Positions 1-6,824 of a DNA stretch of 42,864 nt are shown here, piece by piece; the first letter of the stretch is position 1, and every line of letters begins with the position of its first letter. Below the pieces are notes generated by a model. It worked only from the letters and a program-made list of their open reading frames with translations. It searched no databases and was not told the DNA's origin. Origin of the DNA: Pseudomonas sp. KK4 (GTDB lineage: Bacteria; Pseudomonadota; Gammaproteobacteria; Pseudomonadales; Pseudomonadaceae); assembly GCF_001984065.1 (NCBI RefSeq), contig NZ_LYVP01000047.1:1-42864 (forward strand), in the 5' to 3' direction. The position numbers were made by a program, and so were the translations under genes.

Positions 1-17
1 GATGTTGACCGATACAC

Positions 18-44
18 CGCCTTCGCGAGCAAGCCCGCTCCCAC
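18..44. repeat. REP half-element (right arm of a REPIN)
   Basis: Matches the right arm of the inverted REP pairs found five more times in this window (core GCGAGCAAGCCCGCTCCCAC). The flank GATGTTGACCGATACA resembles the linker inside the pairs at 10.2 and 42.3 kb, so the left arm probably lies just before the window start. It is intergenic, downstream of the BON-domain gene. Confidence 0.85.
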
Positions 45-72
45 AATTGTTTTTACATTGCCCACAATAGAA

Positions 73-100
73 CAGGCCCCGACACGAATGCCGGGGCCTG
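73..100 (-). terminator. Hairpin downstream of the BON-domain gene
   Basis: A 9-bp perfect stem (CAGGCCCCG / CGGGGCCTG) with a 10-nt loop lies about 107 nt past the stop of the BON-domain gene. Reading on the - strand it is followed by a loose T-rich stretch (GTTCTATTGT) and not a clean U-tract, so it is a moderate terminator candidate. Confidence 0.6.
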
Positions 101-207
101 TAATGGCCACATCCTTATGGCCGTTCGCATGAACTCCAAAGAGGCGACGGCCGTATTGCTCGGCCCGTCCGTCGCGCCTTCTCCCAGTCCAGGCGAGAAG
201 CCTTGCC

Positions 208-561
208 TTACTCGGCTTTCAGGCCGTCAGCGGAGACCGCTTTAACGCCTTTGATTTTCTTGGTGATGGCCACAGCGGTGGCTTTTTGAGCATCGGTCAC
301 TGCAACGGTGGACGACAGGGACACGACGCCTTTGTTGGTTTCTACCTTGATGTCGGTGCCAGGAATGCCTTTCTCGGTGACCAGATCACTTTTGACTTTG
401 GTTGTAATCCAGGTATCGGAAGTAGCTTCCTTGGCCTTGGTCATTTCACCGGCTGCCAGGGTCATAGGAGCCTGAGTGGCTTGAGTCTGTGCAAACGCGG
501 CATTGGCCATGGTCAGGGTCAGTGCGGTAGCAGTAGCGGCAGCGATAGCGAACTTCTTCAT
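208..561 (-). CDS. BON-domain periplasmic protein (OsmY-like)
   Basis: A 117-aa protein with a clear Sec signal peptide: MKK, a hydrophobic Ala/Thr-rich core, and likely cleavage after AFA near residue 24. One BON domain (about residues 48-117) follows, starting at the typical DTWITTKVKSDL segment and ending in KKIKGVKAVSADGLK. BON domains are thought to bind phospholipid surfaces, and single- or double-BON periplasmic proteins such as OsmY are typically induced by stress. OsmY has two BON domains; this has one. The start is supported by CAGGAG about 8 nt upstream. It lies downstream of pilA on the same strand but is separated by a terminator and has its own upstream control region, which contains a sigma54-type promoter, an IHF consensus and two palindromes. 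Function beyond the family level is unknown. Confidence 0.9.
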   Translation of the reverse strand: MKKFAIAAATATALTLTMANAAFAQTQATQAPMTLAAGEMTKAKEATSDTWITTKVKSDLVTEKGIPGTDIKVETNKGVVSLSSTVAVTDAQKATAVAITKKIKGVKAVSADGLKAE

Positions 562-626
562 ACGAGTAACTCCTGTTTTTCTGGAAAATCTGCTGGGTGT
601 CTTGTCAGCAGGGTTACTGGGTATAT

Positions 627-642
627 TGCGAACGGTGTGCCA
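627..642 (-). promoter_or_regulatory. Sigma54 (-24/-12) promoter of the BON-domain gene
   Basis: Read on the - strand the site is TGGCACA-CCGT-TCGCA, against the consensus TGGCACG-N4-TTGCW. The invariant GG and GC are at the exact spacing, and only two other positions deviate. The predicted transcription start is near 616, giving a leader of about 55 nt before the ATG at 561. An IHF consensus and two palindromes lie upstream at positions typical for sigma54 promoters, which strengthens the call. Confidence 0.7.
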
Positions 643-670
643 AGTTTGAGAAAGACATTAAAACCTTATA

Positions 671-683
671 AATCAACCAGTTA
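671..683. promoter_or_regulatory. IHF consensus site
   Basis: AATCAACCAGTTA is a full match to WATCAANNNNTTR and sits in a locally AT-rich stretch. It is centred about 61 bp upstream of the predicted sigma54 start at 616, between the promoter and the upstream palindromes. That is the usual place for IHF to bend DNA so an enhancer-bound activator reaches RNA polymerase. A 13-bp degenerate consensus can occur by chance; position is the main support. Confidence 0.55.
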
Positions 684-706
684 TGTAAAACCCGATTTTC
701 CGGATT

Positions 707-721
707 CATGCAATTTGCATG
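707..721. promoter_or_regulatory. 15-bp perfect palindrome, candidate enhancer site 1
   Basis: CATGCAA-T-TTGCATG is a perfect dyad centred at 714, about -98 from the predicted start of the BON-domain gene. Its size and symmetry suit a dimeric helix-turn-helix activator. I do not recognise it as the site of a named Pseudomonas sigma54 activator. Confidence 0.55.
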
Positions 722-737
722 ACTTGCGATTTCTCTA

Positions 738-752
738 CATGCAAGTTGCCGT
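738..752. promoter_or_regulatory. Degenerate second copy of the palindrome, candidate enhancer site 2
   Basis: CATGCAA-G-TTGCCGT repeats the left arm of the palindrome at 707-721 exactly and the first four bases of the right arm. The two centres (714 and 745) are 31 bp apart, about three helical turns, so two dimers would lie on the same face of the DNA. Confidence 0.45.
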
Positions 753-815
753 TTTTCGAGAAGGCCTAAAGCCATGAATTGTGGGAAGTTTTCTCTTTTA
801 CGTATACGCAGAACG

Positions 816-853
816 AAAAATGCCCCGGCTTTCGAAAAAGGCGGGGCATTTTC
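816..853 (-). terminator. pilA terminator
   Basis: AAAATGCCCC ... GGGGCATTTT forms a GC-rich stem flanked by A/T runs, starting about 20 nt after the pilA stop. On the - strand the stem is followed by TTTTTCG, typical of an intrinsic terminator. It separates pilA from the BON-domain gene. Confidence 0.85.
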
Positions 854-872
854 ATAGGAAAGTAACGGATTA

Positions 873-1274
873 TTAACCGCCGCAGCCTTTTGGCGCGTAA
901 TCAGCGGCAACGGTTGTAGAGCAGGTCCAGCCTTTAGTAGCGTCTCGAGACAGCGTAACAGTCGCACCGGAAATGACCGACGGCGCACCTTTCAATGTGC
1001 ACACCATCCCGGTCGTTGTGCCGGTAGCAGCGGTAATCGCGCAGTTCTGCGTATCGCCACCCGGAGCAAATACAGTGACAGCCGGAGCCGCCGTACCGGA
1101 GTTCACCGCATCCTCAAAGTTGACCTTCAACGCCGACAGCTCCGCCACACCCGCCGTCACCTTGGCCCGTGCCTGATACTTCGAGTAAGCCGGTATCGCA
1201 AACGTCGCCAAAATCCCGATGATCGCCACCACGATCAGCAACTCGATCAGGGTAAAACCTTGTTGATTCTTCAT
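873..1274 (-). CDS. pilA: Type IV major pilin PilA
   Basis: A 133-aa prepilin. The leader MKNQQG is cleaved by PilD before Phe+1, and the mature N-terminus begins FTLIELLIVVAIIGILATFA with the conserved Glu5 and the hydrophobic assembly helix. The C-terminal part has four cysteines: two around residues 77-92 and two at the end (CSTTVAADYAPKGC). The last pair fits the C-terminal disulfide loop of pseudomonad pilins. The start is at the ATG of MKNQQG, not further upstream, because GGAGG lies 6-7 nt before it and the leader length is then normal. It is divergent from pilB-pilC-pilD, the usual arrangement. A sigma54-type promoter and a possible PilR site lie upstream. The subunit polymerises into the T4a pilus used for twitching and attachment. 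Confidence 0.96.
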   Translation of the reverse strand: MKNQQGFTLIELLIVVAIIGILATFAIPAYSKYQARAKVTAGVAELSALKVNFEDAVNSGTAAPAVTVFAPGGDTQNCAITAATGTTTGMVCTLKGAPSVISGATVTLSRDATKGWTCSTTVAADYAPKGCGG

Positions 1275-1322
1275 AGACAGCCTCCGTGCATGAGTCGGAA
1301 TCTCATGATCTGAATCTGTTGC

Positions 1323-1338
1323 AGCACAGCCCATGCCA
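1323..1338 (-). promoter_or_regulatory. Sigma54 (-24/-12) promoter of pilA
   Basis: On the - strand the site reads TGGCATG-GGCT-GTGCT, against TGGCACG-N4-TTGCW. GG and GC are at the required spacing and two positions deviate. The predicted start near 1312 leaves a 38-nt leader before the pilA ATG. pilA of P. aeruginosa is known to need RpoN and PilR, and pilS/pilR are in this window. Confidence 0.75.
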
Positions 1339-1412
1339 AGCCCTGCAAGCCCGGTTATCGGGAGGGCGGCGGCGCGCTGGCGCGCTTAAAGGCCCCCAGA
1401 AACCGCACTATC

Positions 1413-1427
1413 TGACACTTTTTGTCA
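1413..1427. promoter_or_regulatory. Candidate PilR-binding inverted repeat upstream of pilA
   Basis: TGACA-CTTTT-TGTCA is a perfect 5-bp inverted repeat centred at 1420, about 108 bp upstream of the predicted pilA start. As I recall, PilR sites of P. aeruginosa carry a TGTC core and lie roughly 80-120 bp upstream of the start, so both sequence and position fit. It lies in the pilA-pilB intergenic region and could also affect pilB. Confidence 0.5.
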
Positions 1428-1501
1428 CCTCACGGTCGCAGGTTTGGTTCCATCGCTTGACTAGGCTATAAGTCATCCAACGGTCTTGACCCGGAACTCC
1501 A

Positions 1502-3199
1502 ATGAATGACATCGCCCTCAGCGGTCTGGCCAAGCAATTGGTCCTGGCCGAGCTGCTCACTGACAAAAGCGCGCAACAGGCGACGCAACAGGCCCAACGC
1601 AACCGCCTCTCGCTCGTCAGCTATCTGGTACAGAACAAATTGGTGAAAAGTCGCCAGGTCGCCGAGATCGCGTCCGAGCATTTCGGCATGGCCCTGATGG
1701 ACCTCAACAGCCTCGACAAGGAAACCCAACCCAAAGGGCTGGTCAGCGAAAAACTGGTGCGCCAGCATCACGCCCTGCCGCTGTGGCGTCGCGGCAACAA
1801 ATTGTTCGTGGGGATTTCCGACCCGAGCAATCACCAGGCTATCAATGACATTCAATTCAGCACCGGCCTGAGCACCGAAGCGATCCTGGTCGAAGAAGAC
1901 AAGCTCAACGACGCCATCGAGAAGTTCTTCGACAGCCACGCCACGGGCCTTGAGGACATGGCCGATGTCGACCTCAACACTGTGGATATCGAATCGACCG
2001 ACGACCGCCAGGACGCCATCGTCGGCCAGGACGCCGATGACGCGCCGGTGGTGCGCTTCGTTCACAAGATGCTGCTCGACGCCATCCGCAGCGACTCCTC
2101 GGACCTGCATTTCGAGCCCTACGAGAAAATCTATCGGGTGCGCATGCGCACCGACGGCATGCTGCGCGAAGTCGCCCGGCCGCCGATCCAGTTGGCCGGG
2201 CGCATCGCTGCACGGTTGAAGGTCATGGCCAGTCTCGACATCTCCGAGCGGCGCAAGCCCCAGGACGGGCGGATCAAGATGCGCCTGTCCAAGAGCAAGT
2301 CCATCGACTTCCGGGTCAACACCCTGCCGACCCTGTGGGGCGAAAAAGTGGTGATCCGGATCCTCGATCCGTCCAGCGCGCAAATGGGCATCGACGCCCT
2401 GGGCTACGAGCCCGAACAGCAGGCGCTGTACATGGACGCGCTGAAGCAGCCGCAGGGGATGATCCTGGTCACCGGCCCCACGGGCTCGGGCAAGACCGTG
2501 TCGCTCTACACCGGGCTGAACATTCTCAATACCGTGGACATCAACATTTCCACCGCCGAAGACCCGGTGGAGATCAACATGGAAGGCATCAACCAGGTCA
2601 ACGTCAATCCCAAACAGGGCATGGACTTCGCCCAGGCGCTGCGGTCATTCCTGCGTCAGGACCCGGACGTGATCATGGTCGGCGAGATCCGCGACCTGGA
2701 AACCGCCGAGATCGCCATCAAGGCTGCTCAGACCGGGCACCTGGTGCTGTCGACCCTGCACACCAACAGCGCCGCGCAAACCCTGGACCGTCTGCACAAC
2801 ATGGGCATCCAGGGCTTCAACATCGCCACGTCGGTCAGCCTGATCATCGCCCAGCGCCTGGCGCGCAAGCTGTGCAGTCATTGCCGGGCACCCGTGGAAA
2901 TACCCCGCGAAACCCTGATCAGGGAAGGCTTCCCCGAGGACCGCATCGGCAGCTTCACCCTCTACGGGCCGGTGGGTTGCGAGCACTGCAACGGTGGCTA
3001 CAAAGGACGCGTGGGGATTTATGAAGTGGTGAAGAACACGCCGGACCTGCAACGGCTGATCATGGCCGAGGGCAACGCGTTGCAAATCGATGAGCAGATG
3101 CGCCGGGACGGTTTCAACGACCTGCGCACCTCGGGCCTGATCAAGGCCATGCAAGGCATCACCAGCCTTGAAGAAATCAACCGGGTCACCAAGGACTGA
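1502..3199 (+). CDS. pilB: Type IV pilus assembly ATPase PilB
   Basis: A 565-aa hexameric cytoplasmic ATPase that powers pilus extension. The N-terminal GspE_N/MshEN-type region covers about residues 1-150. The secretion-ATPase core follows, with Walker A GPTGSGKT (residues 325-332), an Asp box, a degenerate Walker B around DPDVIMVGEIRD, and a His box at TGHLVLSTLHTN. The C-terminal tetracysteine zinc motif (CSHC ... CEHC) distinguishes PilB/GspE from the retraction ATPase PilT, and the long N-terminus agrees. Length is normal. The ATG at 1502 has only a weak ribosome-binding site (GGAAC). It is the first gene of the pilBCD-coaE-yacG run; the pilC start lies 2 nt after its stop. Confidence 0.97.
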   Translation: MNDIALSGLAKQLVLAELLTDKSAQQATQQAQRNRLSLVSYLVQNKLVKSRQVAEIASEHFGMALMDLNSLDKETQPKGLVSEKLVRQHHALPLWRRGNKLFVGISDPSNHQAINDIQFSTGLSTEAILVEEDKLNDAIEKFFDSHATGLEDMADVDLNTVDIESTDDRQDAIVGQDADDAPVVRFVHKMLLDAIRSDSSDLHFEPYEKIYRVRMRTDGMLREVARPPIQLAGRIAARLKVMASLDISERRKPQDGRIKMRLSKSKSIDFRVNTLPTLWGEKVVIRILDPSSAQMGIDALGYEPEQQALYMDALKQPQGMILVTGPTGSGKTVSLYTGLNILNTVDINISTAEDPVEINMEGINQVNVNPKQGMDFAQALRSFLRQDPDVIMVGEIRDLETAEIAIKAAQTGHLVLSTLHTNSAAQTLDRLHNMGIQGFNIATSVSLIIAQRLARKLCSHCRAPVEIPRETLIREGFPEDRIGSFTLYGPVGCEHCNGGYKGRVGIYEVVKNTPDLQRLIMAEGNALQIDEQMRRDGFNDLRTSGLIKAMQGITSLEEINRVTKD

Positions 3200-3201
3200 A
3201 C

Positions 3202-4419
3202 ATGGCGGTCAAAGCAGCAAAAATCAGTGTCTACGCCTGGGAAGGCACCGACCGCAAAGGTACGAAAGTCACCGGAGAACTCAGCGGGCAAAACCCGGCC
3301 TTGATCAAGGCGCAACTGCGCAAGCAAGGCATCAACCCGGGCAAGGTGCGCAAGAAAAGCACCTCGCTGTTCAACATGGGCAAGCGCATCAAGGCCCACG
3401 ACATCGCCCTGTTCACCCGGCAGATGGCAACCATGATGAAGGCCGGCGTGCCGTTGCTGCAGTCGTTCGACATCATTGGCGAAGGCTTCGACAACCCGGC
3501 CATGCGCGCCCTGGTCGACGAGGTCAAACAGGAAGTGGCGGCCGGCAACAGCTTTGCCGCGGCCCTGCGCAAAAAGCCCAAGTATTTCGATGAGCTGTAC
3601 TGCAACCTGGTGGATGCCGGCGAGCAGGCCGGTGCCCTCGATACCCTGCTGGAACGGGTAGCGACCTACAAGGAAAAGAGCGAAAGCCTCAAGGCCAAGA
3701 TCAAGAAGGCCATGACCTACCCGCTGGCCGTGATATGCGTCGCCGCTGTGGTAACCGGCATTCTTCTGGTCAAGGTGGTGCCGCAATTCGAGTCGGTGTT
3801 CGCAAGCTTTGGTGCTGAGCTGCCCGCGTTTACCGTCATGGTCATCGGCCTGTCGAAGTTCATGCAGGACTGGTGGTGGGTGGTGCTCGGTGGCTTGATC
3901 GCGGCAATATTCGGTGTGCGCCATGCGTTCAAGACCTCCCAGGCTTTTCGTGATCGAACCGATGCCTGGCTGCTGAAACTGCCGCTGGTGGGCACCCTGA
4001 TGTACAAGTCAGCCGTGGCCCGCTACGCCCGGACGTTGTCCACCACCTTCGCCGCCGGCGTGCCTCTGGTCGAGGCCCTGGAGTCCGTGGCCGGCGCGAC
4101 CGGTAACGTGGTGTTCAAGCGTGCGGTGCTGCGCATCAAGCAGGACGTGTCGACGGGCATGCAGTTGAATTTCTCCATGCGTGCGACCGGTATTTTTCCG
4201 AACATGGCGATTCAGATGACGGCCATTGGTGAAGAGTCCGGCGCGCTGGACGACATGCTCGACAAGGTCGCGGGTTTCTACGAGGACGAGGTGGACAATA
4301 TGGTCGACAGCCTCACCAGCCTGATGGAGCCGTTCATCATGGTGGTCTTGGGTGTTATCGTCGGCGGCCTGGTGGTTGCCATGTACCTGCCCATCTTCCA
4401 ACTCGGCTCGACAATCTGA
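3202..4419 (+). CDS. pilC: Type IV pilus inner-membrane platform protein PilC
   Basis: A 405-aa polytopic inner-membrane protein with two tandem T2SSF domains. The first, around residues 65-190, starts at DIALFTRQMATMMKAGVPLL. The second, around 270-395, starts at RYARTLSTTFAAGVPLVEAL and has the same signature. Transmembrane segments follow each repeat (near 172-192, 215-240 and the C-terminus). PilC sits under the pilus and couples the PilB and PilT motors to pilin polymerisation. The ATG start is 2 nt after the pilB stop and the protein has family-normal length. The next gene, pilD, starts 1 nt after its stop. Confidence 0.97.
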   Translation: MAVKAAKISVYAWEGTDRKGTKVTGELSGQNPALIKAQLRKQGINPGKVRKKSTSLFNMGKRIKAHDIALFTRQMATMMKAGVPLLQSFDIIGEGFDNPAMRALVDEVKQEVAAGNSFAAALRKKPKYFDELYCNLVDAGEQAGALDTLLERVATYKEKSESLKAKIKKAMTYPLAVICVAAVVTGILLVKVVPQFESVFASFGAELPAFTVMVIGLSKFMQDWWWVVLGGLIAAIFGVRHAFKTSQAFRDRTDAWLLKLPLVGTLMYKSAVARYARTLSTTFAAGVPLVEALESVAGATGNVVFKRAVLRIKQDVSTGMQLNFSMRATGIFPNMAIQMTAIGEESGALDDMLDKVAGFYEDEVDNMVDSLTSLMEPFIMVVLGVIVGGLVVAMYLPIFQLGSTI

Positions 4420-4420
4420 G

Positions 4421-5293
4421 ATGCCCTTGAACGAAATCCTTGTCCACTACCCGCTGGCCTTCGTCGTGATCGCAGGCCTGGTGGGGTTGCTGGTCGGCAG
4501 TTTTCTCAACGTGCTGGTCTGGCGCCTGCCGAAAATGCTCGAGCGCGAATGGCGCGGGCAGGCCCATGAGATTCTCGGGCTGCCCGACGACACGCCGCAG
4601 CCCACCTACAACCTGCTGCTGCCTCCTTCGCAATGCCCACGCTGCGAGCACCGGATTCGCGCCTGGGAAAATATTCCGCTGCTCAGTTTTGCCTTGCTGA
4701 GAGGGCGCTGCTCGGCCTGCTCCACCCCCATCAGCAAACGCTACCCGCTGACCGAGTTGGCCTGCGGTGTGTTGTCGGCCTTCGTGGCCTGGCATTTCGG
4801 TTTCGGCTGGCAGGCGTGCATGGCGCTGCTGTTGAGCTGGGGTCTGTTGGCCATGAGCCAGATCGACGCCGAGCACCAGTTGCTGCCGGATGTGCTGGTG
4901 CTGCCGTTGCTGTGGCTGGGGCTGATCGTCAACAGTCTAGGCCTGTTCGTGCCGCTGCATGATGCGTTATGGGGCGCCGTTGCCGGCTATCTGGTGCTGT
5001 GGTCGGTGTTCTGGCTGTTCAAATTGATCACCGGCAAGGACGGCATGGGCCACGGCGACTTCAAGCTGCTGGCGATGTTCGGGGCCTGGGGCGGCTGGCA
5101 GGTGTTGCCGCTGACGGTGCTGCTCTCATCCGTGGTCGGCGTGGTCATCGGCGTGATTTACCTGCGCCTGAGCCGGGCAAAAAACTCGACCCCGATCCCC
5201 TTCGGCCCCTATCTGGCAATTGCCGGCTGGATTGCCTTGCTCTGGGGTGGTCAAATAACCGACTTCTATTGGCAGTTTGTCGGTTTGACATGA
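4421..5293 (+). CDS. pilD: Prepilin peptidase / N-methyltransferase PilD
   Basis: A 290-aa integral membrane aspartyl protease. It cleaves type IV prepilins (and type II secretion pseudopilins) after the leader Gly and N-methylates the new Phe1. The N-terminal cytoplasmic domain has the two CxxC pairs (C72/C75 and C97/C100). The catalytic aspartates are D149 (SQIDAEHQ) and D213 in the GHGD motif, the same numbers I recall for P. aeruginosa PilD. That agreement supports the start at MPLNEIL, 1 nt after the pilC stop; a longer in-frame reading would overlap pilC. The substrates PilA, FimU, PilV, PilW, PilX, PilE and FimT are all encoded in this window. Its stop overlaps the coaE start (ATGA). 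Confidence 0.97.
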   Translation: MPLNEILVHYPLAFVVIAGLVGLLVGSFLNVLVWRLPKMLEREWRGQAHEILGLPDDTPQPTYNLLLPPSQCPRCEHRIRAWENIPLLSFALLRGRCSACSTPISKRYPLTELACGVLSAFVAWHFGFGWQACMALLLSWGLLAMSQIDAEHQLLPDVLVLPLLWLGLIVNSLGLFVPLHDALWGAVAGYLVLWSVFWLFKLITGKDGMGHGDFKLLAMFGAWGGWQVLPLTVLLSSVVGVVIGVIYLRLSRAKNSTPIPFGPYLAIAGWIALLWGGQITDFYWQFVGLT

Positions 5294-5913
5294 ATACCCC
5301 TGCGCAAAAACCCTGGATTCTCGGCCTCACCGGCGGCATTGGCAGCGGCAAAAGCGCCGCGGCCCAGCATTTCATCGACCTGGGCGTGCACGTGGTCGAT
5401 GCCGACCATGCCGCACGCTGGGTGGTGGAGCCGGGGCGGCCGGCGCTGGCGGCCATCGCCGAACATTTCGGCCCGGGCGTGCTCCTGCCGGACGGGCAAC
5501 TGGATCGCGCAGCCCTGCGCAAACTGATCTTCGAAGTGCCCGAGGAGCGCCGCTGGCTCGAAGCCCTGCTGCATCCGCTGATCGGCGAAGAAATCGCCCA
5601 TCACCTGGCGCAGGCAAAATCACCCTATGCAATTCTGGTGTCACCGCTGCTGATCGAGTCCGGTCAGTACGCCATGACCCAGCGGGTGCTGGTAATCGAC
5701 GCCCCCGAACAGCTGCAGATCGAACGCACCTTGCAGCGTGACCAGACCAGCGAACAGCAGGTCCAGGCGATCCTCAAGGCCCAGTCGAGCCGCCAGGATC
5801 GCGTCAGCCACGCCGACGACGTGGTGGTCAACGACCGCGACCTCGCCTGGCTGCACCGCGAGGTCGAACGCCTGCATCACTTTTATCTTTCTTTACCTGG
5901 AGGCCAGTCATGA
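5290..5913 (+). CDS. coaE: Dephospho-CoA kinase CoaE
   Basis: A 207-aa cytoplasmic kinase for the last step of coenzyme A synthesis, phosphorylating the 3'-OH of the ribose of dephospho-CoA. The P-loop GGIGSGKS is at residues 15-22, followed by the conserved DADHAARWVVEPG segment and the lid region around LRKLIFEVPEERRWLEALLHP. Length is normal. The start overlaps the pilD stop as ATGA and the stop overlaps the yacG start in the same way, so the three genes are translationally coupled. The pilD-coaE-yacG order is common in gammaproteobacteria and says nothing about a pilus role for CoaE. Confidence 0.96.
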   Translation: MNTPAQKPWILGLTGGIGSGKSAAAQHFIDLGVHVVDADHAARWVVEPGRPALAAIAEHFGPGVLLPDGQLDRAALRKLIFEVPEERRWLEALLHPLIGEEIAHHLAQAKSPYAILVSPLLIESGQYAMTQRVLVIDAPEQLQIERTLQRDQTSEQQVQAILKAQSSRQDRVSHADDVVVNDRDLAWLHREVERLHHFYLSLPGGQS

Positions 5914-6110
5914 GCCAGATCCCCACCGTAGAATGCCCGACCTGCGGCGCCCCTGTGGAATGGAGCCCGCAGAGCAAGTTCCGGCCGTTCTGTTCCGATC
6001 GATGCAAACTGATCGACCTGGGTGCGTGGGCCTCGGAAGAACACAAGATTCCCGTGGCCCCGGATGCCGAGGACGAGTTGTTCAGCGGCGATTTCGACCC
6101 GCGTCACTGA
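5910..6110 (+). CDS. yacG: DNA gyrase inhibitor / zinc-binding protein YacG
   Basis: A 66-aa zinc protein with the YacG pattern C9-x2-C12-x15-C28-x3-C32 (CPTC ... CSDRC), then the family segment KLIDLGAWASEEHKIP and an acidic tail. E. coli YacG binds the C-terminal domain of GyrB and inhibits gyrase DNA binding. It is the last gene of the pilB-pilC-pilD-coaE-yacG run and starts in an ATGA overlap with coaE. The next gene converges on it with a 24-nt gap that has no clear hairpin. Confidence 0.95.
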   Translation: MSQIPTVECPTCGAPVEWSPQSKFRPFCSDRCKLIDLGAWASEEHKIPVAPDAEDELFSGDFDPRH

Positions 6111-6134
6111 TTTGCGCGACGATTTCAAGCTGAG

Positions 6135-6824
6135 TCAGGGCTTGGGGTCGTCGTCCTTCCAGGGCGCCGAGAGATAGCGGGTACGGTTGAAGGTTTCCAG
6201 CCATTCCGGGCAAAACACCACCAGCGCGCTGACCACCATGCCATTGATGAACGCTTCGGGAAAAATGATCAGCCACAGATAGCCGATGAAATCCTCCAGC
6301 CAGTACGGCAGGGCGAAAATCTCGTCGTACCACAGCAGCGTGAGCGCCAGCACCAGGCACAGCAAGGCTGCCAGGGCTGCGGCAAAGAAGCCGGACACGA
6401 AGATATACACAAAGAGGTTTCGCGGCTGCGCGCGCTCCACCGCGATCGCGCAGCATTCGGTGACCAGCACCGGCAGCAGAATGAACAGCGCGCCGTTGAC
6501 TCCCATGGCCAGCATGTCCTGACGCCCCAGCAGCACCAGGCCGATTTGCGCCACCAGCCCACCGACGATTGCCAGCGGCCAGTCGAGCAACAAGGTCACT
6601 GCGGTCATGCCGATGAAGTGATAGGACACGCCGGTATCGAAATCCCGCCGCACCAGCCACAGCAAAAACAGCGCGAGCACCGTGCCGAGCACCAGATGCT
6701 GGCGGCGGCTGTCAGTGAACAATTCGACCCAGGGCGAGCGGCAGATCGCCCAGACCAGTATCGGCGCGTAGATCAGCCAGCCGACTGTCAGACTCTGGGA
6801 TGACAGCAGCTCGACGCCGATCAT
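6135..6824 (-). CDS. CbiM-like (energy-coupling-factor permease family) membrane protein
   Basis: A 229-aa very hydrophobic protein with about six transmembrane segments. It resembles the CbiM/ECF permease family, with the conserved block TGVSYHFIGMTAVTLL (matching the His-containing loop of CbiM) and a C-terminal acidic-aromatic region. CbiM proteins bind cobalt or nickel through an N-terminal Met-His motif. Here the N-terminus is MIGVELLSS, so that motif is absent, and no CbiN, CbiQ or CbiO genes are nearby. Substrate and even transport activity are therefore uncertain. The ATG at 6824 overlaps the stop of the preceding gene as ATGA, so it is preferred over a start 30 codons upstream. It is coupled to the thioredoxin-like gene at 6821-7288. 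Confidence 0.75.
   Translation of the reverse strand: MIGVELLSSQSLTVGWLIYAPILVWAICRSPWVELFTDSRRQHLVLGTVLALFLLWLVRRDFDTGVSYHFIGMTAVTLLLDWPLAIVGGLVAQIGLVLLGRQDMLAMGVNGALFILLPVLVTECCAIAVERAQPRNLFVYIFVSGFFAAALAALLCLVLALTLLWYDEIFALPYWLEDFIGYLWLIIFPEAFINGMVVSALVVFCPEWLETFNRTRYLSAPWKDDDPKP

Noticed and set aside
614..988. 124-codon open frame upstream of the BON-domain gene
   Set aside because: It overlaps the pilA 3' end, the pilA terminator and the sigma54 control region, and has no ribosome-binding site or domain. The gap 562-872 is better explained as regulatory DNA.
1466..2383. 305-codon open frame on the - strand
   Set aside because: Antisense of pilB; no start signal and no family resemblance.
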